Below are positions 1 to 5,446 of a stretch of DNA of 5,693 nucleotides, in pieces. Both the position numbers and the translations under genes were made by a program. Source of the DNA: an uncultured Flavobacteriaceae bacterium (lineage in GTDB: Bacteria; Bacteroidota; Bacteroidia; Flavobacteriales; Flavobacteriaceae); the NCBI GenBank assembly GCA_938018045.1, contig CALIIP010000244.1, positions 1-5,693 on the forward strand, given 5' to 3'. Below the pieces are notes generated by a model, which saw only the letters and a program-made list of their open reading frames with translations, did not search any database and was not told where the DNA came from. The stretch's first letter is position 1. Each line of letters begins with the position of its first letter.

Positions 1-601
1 TATGAAAAAAAATAGCGAGCAAAGAAAAGCAATAAAAAAGGTAAATGTTTTAGTTTTCATTATTTTGGATTTTATTTAACTGTCAGAAAAATCGTCAGAT
101 TTTAAATCATTGTACTGATACTACTGATCTTAAAAATTAGCAATTCTTGACGCTGAAAATGGATTATTTTGTTAATTTAAAATCGGAATTAGCTTATTTT
201 TTCTAATTTCTATTAACAGGAATTATCGTATGTGGTGGTAATTTCTAAAGAAATCTTAGATGGCTTCACTGAAAAAAGGGCCTTTGAGAATAGGTATAGG
301 ATGTTTGTTTTTAATAGCTATTCACTAGAGGTCAATTAATATAACTTTAGCTAAAATGGAATGCCCGACACATTTTACAATAGAGTGTTTTATAAATCCT
401 GAAAGGTTAGCTGTTTCATTGGTTGTATTTTAAATTTGTATGGAAGCTGAATCGGTGATGGGTTCAAAATAAAACTAAGAAAATTCCACAAATAGATTTG
501 TTCTTTTTTTGTAGATGGTTCTTTTTGTTTTATAACTAGTCTCTATGAGTTTATAATCTGAGAATAACCTTAGTTATAATATTGAATTTTATACCATATA
601 A
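1..601. other. AT-rich intergenic stretch, no gene recognised
   Basis: No convincing coding region is visible. The longest open stretches I could read on the + strand are about 25-40 codons: 2-79 (lysine-rich, ending in a hydrophobic tail), 217-339, and 356 to about 433. None resembles a family I know, and they lie in different frames. The 2-79 stretch could be the tail of a gene entering from the left, but only one base precedes its ATG. Local structure includes a T-rich imperfect direct repeat at about 500-530 and a 9-base inverted repeat (530-538 with 571-579) downstream of the LytTR gene. I cannot assign a function to the stretch. Confidence 0.5.
530..579. repeat. Short inverted repeat downstream of the LytTR gene
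   Basis: TTATAACTA (530-538) and TAGTTATAA (571-579) are perfect inverted copies separated by 32 bases. The repeat lies just past the stop of the minus-strand LytTR gene. No T-run follows on the minus strand, so it is not a standard terminator. At this AT content a 9-base match could be chance. Confidence 0.3.
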
Positions 602-988
602 TCACAACTTCGTAAATAATTCCAAAAACGCCTTCTTCCGATTGCGCGCTACTGCTAACTCCTCCCCATTACTCATCTCCACACAATTGTGACGATTGTT
701 GATAAAACTGCTAGTGTGGTTCAAATTAATCAAATGGGAATTATGAATACGAACAAATTCATCGTCTTCTAAAATGGCAGTAACTTCTTTAAGATTTTTA
801 GACACCGTTAATTTTCGGCCACCCTCTAAATAAAGGTGAGTATAAGAACCTTCGGATAGGCAATACATGATCTCTGATCGGAGTATAAAATTTAGTCCTG
901 TGGTGGTGGTGATAGCAATACGATTTGTTTTCATTTGGTTTTTCGATTCTCGGCATAGCAATTCCCTTATGAACGAATGCCAATTCAT
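602..988 (-). CDS. Stand-alone LytTR-type DNA-binding transcriptional regulator
   Basis: This is a 128-residue protein made almost entirely of one LytTR domain, the DNA-binding domain of AgrA/LytR-type response regulators. Residues about 24-128 fit the family pattern. There is a 'RSEIMYCLSEGSYTHLYL' segment, then a basic strand 'GRKLTVSKNLKEV', then 'EFVRIHNSHLINLNH', which matches the F-x-R-I-H-x-S-x-x-I/V-N-L signature. It ends with an 'AVARNRKKAF' stretch like the family's 'vSRr' end. No receiver (phosphoacceptor) domain or membrane segment is present, so it is not a complete response regulator. It may be activated by another protein or act by abundance. The start is uncertain. The ATG at 988 directly follows an in-frame TAA (989-991). 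A second ATG at 934 (residue 19, 'MKTNRIAI') begins right at the domain and would give a 110-residue protein, a common size for stand-alone LytTR proteins in Bacteroidota. It is transcribed divergently from the 480-residue gene and could control it or itself from the shared intergenic region. Confidence 0.9.
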   Translation of the reverse strand: MNWHSFIRELLCRESKNQMKTNRIAITTTTGLNFILRSEIMYCLSEGSYTHLYLEGGRKLTVSKNLKEVTAILEDDEFVRIHNSHLINLNHTSSFINNRHNCVEMSNGEELAVARNRKKAFLELFTKL

Positions 989-1197
989 TTATTTGAAAAT
1001 AAAGGGTTAAAAATAGTCAGTAGTTTTAAAAGCGGTAAAGAAGTTATTTAAAGTGCAGGTCTATTTGTTGAAGTAAATTTACAAGGAAAATCTTTTTTTT
1101 TCTCGGACATTTTTTTTACTTTCTAGCCAAAACATCTTATTATTTATCACTCGAATATATTTATAAACAGCTAATAATCAACAATTAAGCACAAAAA
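989..1197. promoter_or_regulatory. Divergent intergenic region between the LytTR gene and the 480-residue gene
   Basis: These 209 bases separate two divergent genes and must hold both promoters if each is transcribed from its own start. I found no full match to the Bacteroidota -7/-33 promoter consensus (TAnnTTTG with upstream TTG) on either strand. The nearest is TCTATTTG at about 1060, with one mismatch and no good -33 partner. A 10-base perfect palindrome, GTAAATTTAC, lies at 1073-1082 and could be an operator half-site. Pyrimidine-rich tracts occupy about 1092-1130. Assignment as a regulatory region rests on gene layout, not on a recognised site. Confidence 0.4.
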
Positions 1198-2640
1198 TTG
1201 ACTAGTAAAAAAACTATTGAAAAATCAAAGCTTATCAAGCTACTTTCTACTTTTTCTAGCTTAGAATGGAAACGATTTGGCCGTTTTGTCCAATCGCCTT
1301 ATCACAATACCAATCAACAAGTGATTGACTTATATACCATTCTAAAGAAAGCCTTTCCTTTCGAAGTATTAAAAGAATTAGAACAAGAACGGATCTATAA
1401 AAAGGTATATGGAACAGAAACTTTCAAGCTGAGCAAGTTCCAAAATCTTTGCTCGGATGTATATGAATTGGCAAGCGATTTTATGATTGATGTGCATTTG
1501 GATAAGGAGAAACGGAAGAAGAAAAAGTTATTGATAGACGCATTGTCTGAGCGGAATTATGAGTTGTTTAGAGGAGCTAGTCAGCAGTTGATTAAGGAGG
1601 TGGAGACGCAGGAATATTTTTTGGATAGTGATGACTTTTTATTATTGTTTCAAATAAATAATAATTTACATCATCACTTAGAAAATGATACATTTACGAA
1701 TAAACATATAGAATTAGAACAAACGTTGATGTATTTAGATGCTTTTCATGAAGATCTTCTAACACAAATTAATGCTGAATACTTTAGCAATAAAAATATT
1801 TTAAATCAAAAAAAAGAAGCAGATAACACTAATAAAAATAAACTAAAAAATATATTTCAAGGAATAACAGACTTACATAAAAACAAACGCACAGAACTAT
1901 ACTTTAAACTTAAAGAAATAATTTTAAACGAGTGGGATTATTTAAAGACTAAGCACAAAGTCAACTTATTAGTCCATTTAATAAATTTTTCGTTTACCAA
2001 TGAATTGATTCAAAAAGAATTTAAACATACAGAGGCACTCACTTTATACAAAATAGGAATAAGAGATAAGCTTTTTATTATTAATGGTAAGATGAGAGAT
2101 ATTGAATTTATCAATATTTGTATTATAGGCTTTAAATATGAGTCTGAAGATTGGTCTATAAATTTCATTGAAACGCATAAAAAGTATCTTCCTAAAGAGG
2201 TAAGCACTTTTTTAATCCCTTTAGCTTATGCATATCAAGCAATTTTTCAGAAAAACTATAAACAAGTAATTAATTTATTAAGTGGATTAAAACCAAGTAA
2301 TAATCTTATTTATTTAGAAAGAATAAAAAAGTTATTAATCAGAGCTTATTTTGAAGGGATGGCTAATGGAAACGAACATTATAAAACCCCATTGAACTAT
2401 GAAATAGAGTCCTTCAAAAAGATGATGATTAGAAATAATAAAATTTCTAAGTTAAAAGTCGAATCAAATATTAATTTCATAAATATGGTTAAAAAATTAG
2501 TGCATTTATATACCGACAACTCACATAATTTAAAACAAATTCAATCATTTGAGTTACTTTTATCTGTCACTAATCCTTTGACACTAAAAAGTTGGTTGAA
2601 AGAAAAAACAATTGAAATGAAAAATGCTGCCTCTATTTAA
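1198..2640 (+). CDS. Large helical protein of unknown function (Saprospirales-type family)
   Basis: This is a 480-residue soluble protein with no signal peptide or membrane helix, rich in Lys, Glu, Leu and Asn and apparently all-helical. The N-terminal part (residues about 10-100) carries 'LLSTFSSLEWKRFGRFVQSP' followed by 'YHNTNQQVIDLYTILKKAFP'. I recognise this pattern (fs-x-x-EW-x-x-F-x-x-F-x-x-SPy-x-N) from uncharacterised proteins of about 500 residues common in Saprospirales. I know of no demonstrated role. The rest is variable and helical, possibly TPR-like around residues 340-390, but no repeat is clear. The start must be the TTG at 1198. An in-frame TAA lies at 1186-1188, and the first in-frame ATG is near residue 96, inside the conserved module. 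GC content falls from about 35% (1201-1620) to about 23% (1621-1980) by hand count, so the N-terminal 141 residues differ in composition from the remainder. A hairpin overlapping the stop codon probably ends the transcript. Confidence 0.85.
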   Translation: MTSKKTIEKSKLIKLLSTFSSLEWKRFGRFVQSPYHNTNQQVIDLYTILKKAFPFEVLKELEQERIYKKVYGTETFKLSKFQNLCSDVYELASDFMIDVHLDKEKRKKKKLLIDALSERNYELFRGASQQLIKEVETQEYFLDSDDFLLLFQINNNLHHHLENDTFTNKHIELEQTLMYLDAFHEDLLTQINAEYFSNKNILNQKKEADNTNKNKLKNIFQGITDLHKNKRTELYFKLKEIILNEWDYLKTKHKVNLLVHLINFSFTNELIQKEFKHTEALTLYKIGIRDKLFIINGKMRDIEFINICIIGFKYESEDWSINFIETHKKYLPKEVSTFLIPLAYAYQAIFQKNYKQVINLLSGLKPSNNLIYLERIKKLLIRAYFEGMANGNEHYKTPLNYEIESFKKMMIRNNKISKLKVESNINFINMVKKLVHLYTDNSHNLKQIQSFELLLSVTNPLTLKSWLKEKTIEMKNAASI

Positions 2641-2651
2641 GAGGCAGCATT
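2623..2651 (+). terminator. Hairpin terminator overlapping the stop codon of the 480-residue gene
   Basis: AATGCTGCCTCT (2623-2634) pairs perfectly with AGAGGCAGCATT (2640-2651), giving a 12-base-pair stem with a 5-base loop, ATTTA (2635-2639). The left arm encodes the last residues (Asn-Ala-Ala-Ser), and the TAA stop (2638-2640) spans the end of the loop and the first base of the right arm. The sequence after it, ACTTTTCAATT, is only moderately T-rich. A mostly intrinsic terminator is likely, though a pause or stability hairpin cannot be excluded. Confidence 0.7.
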
Positions 2652-2676
2652 ACTTTTCAATTAAAGATCTACAACA

Positions 2677-2865
2677 TCACCAGTAATGATGAAGTTCCAT
2701 AAAATCATCCAGTAAATCATGGTAAAATGATTTGCTGCATCCACCTACAAAAAACATGGAGGAGCCCTCGTCCAGCGACCAAACTGACATAGTTCTTCCA
2801 TTAGGAGTTGGGGTGTCTGCCCCGACTCCTTCCATGCTTTTTTTCAGCAATGCAAGGTTAAACAA
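2677..2865 (-). CDS. Possible small protein of 52-62 residues, doubtful
   Basis: An open frame of 62 codons starts at a TTG (2863-2865); an internal ATG at 2835 would give 52 residues. The product contains 'GVGADTPTPNGRTMSVWSLD' and a C-terminal 'FYHDLLDDFMELHHYW', with no membrane segment, known domain or leader-peptide double-glycine site. It matches nothing I recognise. Much of its 5' half coincides with strong inverted repeats (2755-2836), and the opposite strand is also open there: 37 codons from ATG 2756, ending TGA 2867-2869. Openness on both strands is easily explained by constraint on RNA structure or by chance in a GC-rich patch. I list it because it is the only sizeable frame in this 568-base gap, but a non-coding explanation is at least as likely. 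Confidence 0.25.
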   Translation of the reverse strand: MFNLALLKKSMEGVGADTPTPNGRTMSVWSLDEGSSMFFVGGCSKSFYHDLLDDFMELHHYW

Positions 2866-2905
2866 TTGAGTGTATTGTGGCGACGTAGGTGAAATGCCTA
2901 GTCGC
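2755..2905. ncRNA. GC-rich block of strong hairpins, candidate structured RNA
   Basis: This is the most GC-rich patch of the intergenic region; 2761-2820 is 33 of 60 bases G or C by hand count. It contains three strong stems. (a) AGGAGTTGGGG (2803-2813) pairs with CCCCGACTCCT (2820-2830), 11 pairs with one G-T, loop TGTCTG. (b) CATGGAGGAG (2755-2764) pairs with CTCCTTCCATG (2826-2836) with one bulged T, followed at once by C and seven T (2838-2844), a terminator-like end on the + strand. (c) GCGAC-G-TAGG (2880-2889) pairs with CCTA-GTCGC (2897-2905), 9 pairs with one bulged G, followed by a T-rich run. Stems (a) and (b) share bases and partly exclude each other. I do not recognise a known riboswitch, 6S, SRP or tmRNA core. 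Strand and boundaries are uncertain; the T-runs favour the + strand. Confidence 0.35.
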
Positions 2906-2920
2906 TTATTGTTTTATTTG
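2880..2920 (+). terminator. Terminator-like hairpin
   Basis: GCGAC (2880-2884) and TAGG (2886-2889) pair with CCTA (2897-2900) and GTCGC (2901-2905), leaving G2885 bulged and a 7-base loop TGAAATG. The stem is followed by TTATTGTTTTATTTGG, a T-rich but interrupted tail. On the + strand this resembles an intrinsic terminator for any transcript of the preceding GC-rich block, or a backup for the terminator at 2623-2651. Confidence 0.4.
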
Positions 2921-3105
2921 GTTTTAATTTAATTCAGTTCATTTTTCTCTTTTTAAGTGTTTTCATTAGCTTTATGATTAATTCGAAAAAGGTAACCCCT
3001 TCAGACTTCAAAAAAATTATTTTAAATCTTTGTTTTCTTTTTAATTCATTGAAAATCTGTTTTTTATTTTGGAGGTATCGTCAGGAAAAAATGGAGATGT
3101 GACTA

Positions 3106-3141
3106 AAAGTGTCGGACACCTTCAAAGGTGTCCGACACTTT
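3106..3141. repeat. 36-base near-perfect palindrome upstream of the sigma factor gene
   Basis: AAAGTGTCGGACACCTT (3106-3122) is the exact reverse complement of AAGGTGTCCGACACTTT (3125-3141), with only CA between them. Each arm contains a smaller palindrome, GTGTC-n-GACAC (3109-3119 and 3128-3138), and the two are centred 19 bases apart, close to two helical turns. The palindrome lies 67 bases before the ATG of the sigma factor gene. It could be a strong hairpin (five T follow at 3150-3154, eight bases after the stem), a double operator for a dimeric or tetrameric regulator, or a small mobile palindromic repeat. Sequence alone does not decide among these. Confidence 0.65.
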
Positions 3142-3208
3142 GGTTACCGTTTTTCTGACAAAACATTGATAAAATCACATATCTTATATCCTTAGCTCCT
3201 AACTCATT

Positions 3209-3793
3209 ATGTCCGAAACAATCATTAAACAAATAAAGGCTGGAGACAAACAAGCACTTAAAACGGTATATATGGAACATAAAGCGGCCTTTGTTAGCTT
3301 TATGATTAGTCGCTATCAAACTAGTGCAGAAGAAGCATTAGAAATTTATCAGATCGTAATACTTAGACTATACGATAACATTGTTTATGGAAAGTTAGAG
3401 CAGCTTAGTAGTACCCTAAAAAGTTATTTATTTGCGATAGGTAAGAATATTCGGAGAGAACAAGTAAGGTTGCAACAACGCAAAAACACATTGTTATCTA
3501 TAGATCAGTTATTGCTTCAAACTATTGTTTCTATAGACCAAACGCAAGTTGAGGAATACCAATTACAAAAAAAAGAACGCTATCTACAAAAGATTACACA
3601 CCTGTTACAGCAAATGGGGCACCCTTGTAAAGTTATTTTAGAGTATTTTTATTACGAGAAAAAGAGTATGCAAGAAATTGCGAATGCCCTTAATTTCAAA
3701 AATACCAATGTAGCGAAAACAAAAAAAAATAAATGTCTCAATCGGTTAAGGAGACTAGTACAAACCGAAAAAATTGTTCCCATCAATGGATAA
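3209..3793 (+). CDS. ECF-type RNA polymerase sigma factor (sigma-70 family)
   Basis: This 194-residue protein has the size and two-domain plan of an extracytoplasmic-function sigma factor, which directs RNA polymerase to a specific promoter set. Residues about 5-85 fit region 2: 'IKAGDKQALKTVYMEHKAAF', then 'EEALEIYQIVILRLYDNI' in place of the usual 'DAeDivQdvFlrlw', then 'LKSYLFAIGKNIRREQ'. Residues about 128-184 fit region 4: 'LLQQMGHPCKVILEYFYYEK' then a helix-turn-helix 'SMQEIANALNFKNTNVAKTK' and the basic 'KNKCLNRLRRLV'. The usual acidic residues of region 2.2 are partly replaced (Glu-Ile-Tyr-Gln), as seen in Bacteroidota-specific ECF groups. ATG 3209 is well supported because an in-frame TAA lies at 3200-3202. 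The gene overlaps the following membrane TPR gene by 8 bases, indicating coupled translation and a functional pair. The palindrome at 3106-3141 may take part in its regulation. Confidence 0.93.
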   Translation: MSETIIKQIKAGDKQALKTVYMEHKAAFVSFMISRYQTSAEEALEIYQIVILRLYDNIVYGKLEQLSSTLKSYLFAIGKNIRREQVRLQQRKNTLLSIDQLLLQTIVSIDQTQVEEYQLQKKERYLQKITHLLQQMGHPCKVILEYFYYEKKSMQEIANALNFKNTNVAKTKKNKCLNRLRRLVQTEKIVPING

Positions 3794-4643
3794 TACCGAC
3801 GACCTATTATTGGAACAATATTTAAGAGGCGAATTATCTGAATCAGAGGTAGTTGCACTCCAGGCTCGATTGGCGAATGAACCGCAATTGGCAAGCACCC
3901 TAAATGAATTGCAAAATATACAAGATGGGATTCGCTATCACCGACTACAGGAAAAATTAACAGAAATTCAATCCTGGGAGATTGATATTGTAAATGAGGC
4001 CCCTAACGATTCTTTTGAAGCGGATGTCAACCAAGCAATTCGTTTTAGCAAACAAAAGGAACTATTAGCAGAGATTAAGGGTTTTGAATTAGCGGAAGCG
4101 GAAGTGCCAACTCCTACTAATTCAAAACAGCAACTCCATCGCACTTGGTGGACAATGGCTGCTGGAATAGCTATTTTGCTAAGTGCAGCTTGGTTCTTGT
4201 GGGATGGAGAAAGAGAAAACGCAATGACGAATGAAGAATTGTTTGCGGAATATTTTGAGCCTTATCCAGCTAACATGGTCAAGCGAGGAGGCGAGGTGGA
4301 TAGCTTGATGATGGGATATTTAGCTTACGAGTCTGGTGACTATGTTACAGCTATTGAGATTTTTGAAGTACAGACAGATACCATTTCGCAGTTTTTTTTG
4401 GGGGTTAGTTATTTGGGGATTGGGGAGGTGCATAAAGCAATAGAAACACTTAAAAAATATGAAGTTGTAGCTGTTGTTCTAAAAGATCAATCGCTGTGGT
4501 ATCGAGCTTTATCTCATATTAAATTAGACAATAAAAGTGAAGCAATTGACTTACTTGAAAAAATAAAGAGCAGTAATCCGAGTATTCAAATAAAACCTAG
4601 GATTTTAATAGATAAATTACAAAACCAAGTCTTTAAAAAATAA
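3786..4643 (+). CDS. Single-pass membrane TPR protein, probable anti-sigma factor partner
   Basis: This 285-residue protein probably holds or regulates the adjacent sigma factor. Residues 1-50, 'LLLEQYLRGELSESEVVALQ' and 'ARLANEPQLASTL', match the short helical N-terminus common to Bacteroidota anti-sigma-like proteins. There is no Cys/His zinc motif (HxxxCxxC), so it is not a classical ZAS protein. Residues 51-115 are helical and cytoplasmic. One membrane helix, 'WWTMAAGIAILLSAAWFLW', covers 121-139. Outside lies 'EELFAEYFEPYPANMVKRGG', then two or three degenerate TPRs at about 173-195, 202-224 and 236-263 ('GYLAYESGDYVTAIEIF', 'FLGVSYLGIGEVHKAIETL', 'WYRALSHIKLDNKSEAIDLL'). The periplasmic TPRs may sense a partner protein. 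I chose ATG 3786, which overlaps the sigma gene by 8 bases, over the in-frame TTG at 3774. GC content falls from about 42% (4201-4440) to about 28% (4441-4620), within the last TPRs. Confidence 0.85.
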   Translation: MDNTDDLLLEQYLRGELSESEVVALQARLANEPQLASTLNELQNIQDGIRYHRLQEKLTEIQSWEIDIVNEAPNDSFEADVNQAIRFSKQKELLAEIKGFELAEAEVPTPTNSKQQLHRTWWTMAAGIAILLSAAWFLWDGERENAMTNEELFAEYFEPYPANMVKRGGEVDSLMMGYLAYESGDYVTAIEIFEVQTDTISQFFLGVSYLGIGEVHKAIETLKKYEVVAVVLKDQSLWYRALSHIKLDNKSEAIDLLEKIKSSNPSIQIKPRILIDKLQNQVFKK

Positions 4644-4649
4644 ATTAAA

Positions 4650-5318
4650 ATGGAAAAATATGCCAGAGGTAAGGTAGTTATTAAGAATATTGATAAAGAA
4701 GGAAACAATCCTTTAAGAATGATTCAACCAGAAGATAGCAGAGGAATTAGACTACCAATAGCAAATAAAATTGAGTATAAAAATGGGCAGGTTGTATTTT
4801 TTCAAATAGCCATTGTTTCAATAAGTAACTTTGAATTGAACCTAGCTGTAAAAATTAAAGAAGAATTTAAAGATAATGAGAAATATGAAATAGTAGATTT
4901 TAAGCAGCTAGATAGAATTAAATATGCATTACCAATTAGGGTCCAAGATAATGATGAACTGCCAAATCTAGATATTACAGACATATTAGATGAACTTCCT
5001 AGTCCAGATAAAGGAACTAATCATATTACAGGTCATTTCAAAGACCCTGATGGAAAGACAAAAACAGTTGTCAAACTAGATAACAACATCCCTGGTTTTG
5101 TCTGGAGATTAGTTTCAAACAAAATTGGAGACTATGTATGGGTTCTTTTCCCAAATTTTGGAGATAATTCTTGGAATGGAAAAGAAATTGTATATAAAAA
5201 TAAACCATGCCAAGGACGTTCATTTGCTGTAGACATTAACAATTTTGAACATAAAATAATTCTGGGATCTGATTATACAATTCCTTCAAAGAAAAGAAAT
5301 CCTCCAGGAGAATGTTAA
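4650..5318 (+). CDS. Protein of unknown function, third gene of the sigma-factor operon
   Basis: I do not recognise this 222-residue protein. It starts with ATG six bases after the TPR gene's stop, so it is almost certainly co-transcribed with the sigma/TPR pair. It has no signal peptide or membrane helix, so it should be cytoplasmic. The N-terminus (residues 1-70) alternates short beta-like strands: 'ARGKVVIKNIDKEGNN', 'MIQPEDSRGIRLPI', 'YKNGQVVFFQIAIV', 'FELNLAVKI'. Their order and spacing loosely recall a cold-shock/S1-like OB fold (G-x-V ... PeD-x-x-x-x-x-lPI ... y-k-x-G-x-x-V-x-F), but the RNA-binding aromatic motifs are not evident, so this is only a suggestion. A Pro/Asp-rich linker (about 98-125) leads to a second beta-rich part (126-212) with 'HITGHFKDPDGKTKTVVKLD' and 'PGFVWRLVSNKIGDYVWVLF', then a basic tail ending 'PPGEC'. 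It shares the low GC content (about 28% at its start) of the distal TPR gene. Confidence 0.8.
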   Translation: MEKYARGKVVIKNIDKEGNNPLRMIQPEDSRGIRLPIANKIEYKNGQVVFFQIAIVSISNFELNLAVKIKEEFKDNEKYEIVDFKQLDRIKYALPIRVQDNDELPNLDITDILDELPSPDKGTNHITGHFKDPDGKTKTVVKLDNNIPGFVWRLVSNKIGDYVWVLFPNFGDNSWNGKEIVYKNKPCQGRSFAVDINNFEHKIILGSDYTIPSKKRNPPGEC

Positions 5319-5375
5319 AGCGAATTCGTCCACAAAGAGCAATTTAGGTATATGATTATCTACTTTATATTCATG

Positions 5376-5446
5376 AGGGTTGTTCCTAAATAATAAATAT
5401 ATAAAAACATCTTTTTTCGGTAATTTCATTATTTAAGAACAACCCT
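5376..5446. repeat. 19-base inverted repeat between convergent genes, with flanking direct repeat
   Basis: AGGGTTGTTCCTAAATAAT (5376-5394) and ATTATTTAAGAACAACCCT (5428-5446) are inverted copies that differ at one base, separated by 33 AT-rich bases. The direct repeat TATTCAT flanks them (5368-5374 and 5446-5452, the second sharing one base with the repeat arm). Terminal inverted repeats plus flanking direct repeats resemble a tiny non-autonomous mobile element of about 72 bases with a 6-base target duplication. Because the block lies between convergent genes and its right arm encodes the end of the CHAT protein and its stop codon, a bidirectional terminator is the plainer alternative. The long loop and lack of a clear T-run after either arm weaken that reading. 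Confidence 0.6.

Noticed and set aside
356..433. Short + strand frame reading 'NPERLAVSLVVF'
   Set aside because: It is about 26 codons long with stops on both sides and no recognisable family. It could be a gene remnant, but nothing supports that.
798..983. Second minus-strand frame of 61 codons overlapping the LytTR gene
   Set aside because: It is the wrong frame of a gene with a clear LytTR signature; the His run is a by-product of a GTG/GGT repeat.
1058..1070. Possible Bacteroidota -7 promoter element (TCTATTTG)
   Set aside because: It deviates from TAnnTTTG at a key base and has no -33 TTG at suitable spacing.
2010..2207. Minus-strand open frame of 65 codons inside the 480-residue gene
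   Set aside because: It is antisense to a long continuous coding frame and has a low-complexity hydrophobic composition typical of reverse-read AT-rich code.
3106..3141. CRISPR-like or tandem repeat reading of the GTGTC-n-GACAC pair
   Set aside because: There are only two inverted copies with no spacers; it is a single palindrome, not an array.
3122..3319. Minus-strand open frame of 65 codons across the palindrome and the sigma gene start
   Set aside because: It overlaps the well-supported 5' end of the sigma factor gene and resembles no known protein.
3652..3894. Minus-strand open frame of 80 codons at the sigma/TPR gene junction
   Set aside because: It is antisense to two clear genes, and its sequence shows no domain.
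4802..4984. Minus-strand open frame of 60 codons inside the 222-residue gene
   Set aside because: It is antisense to a continuous operon gene, and its Ser/Leu-rich product looks like a shadow.
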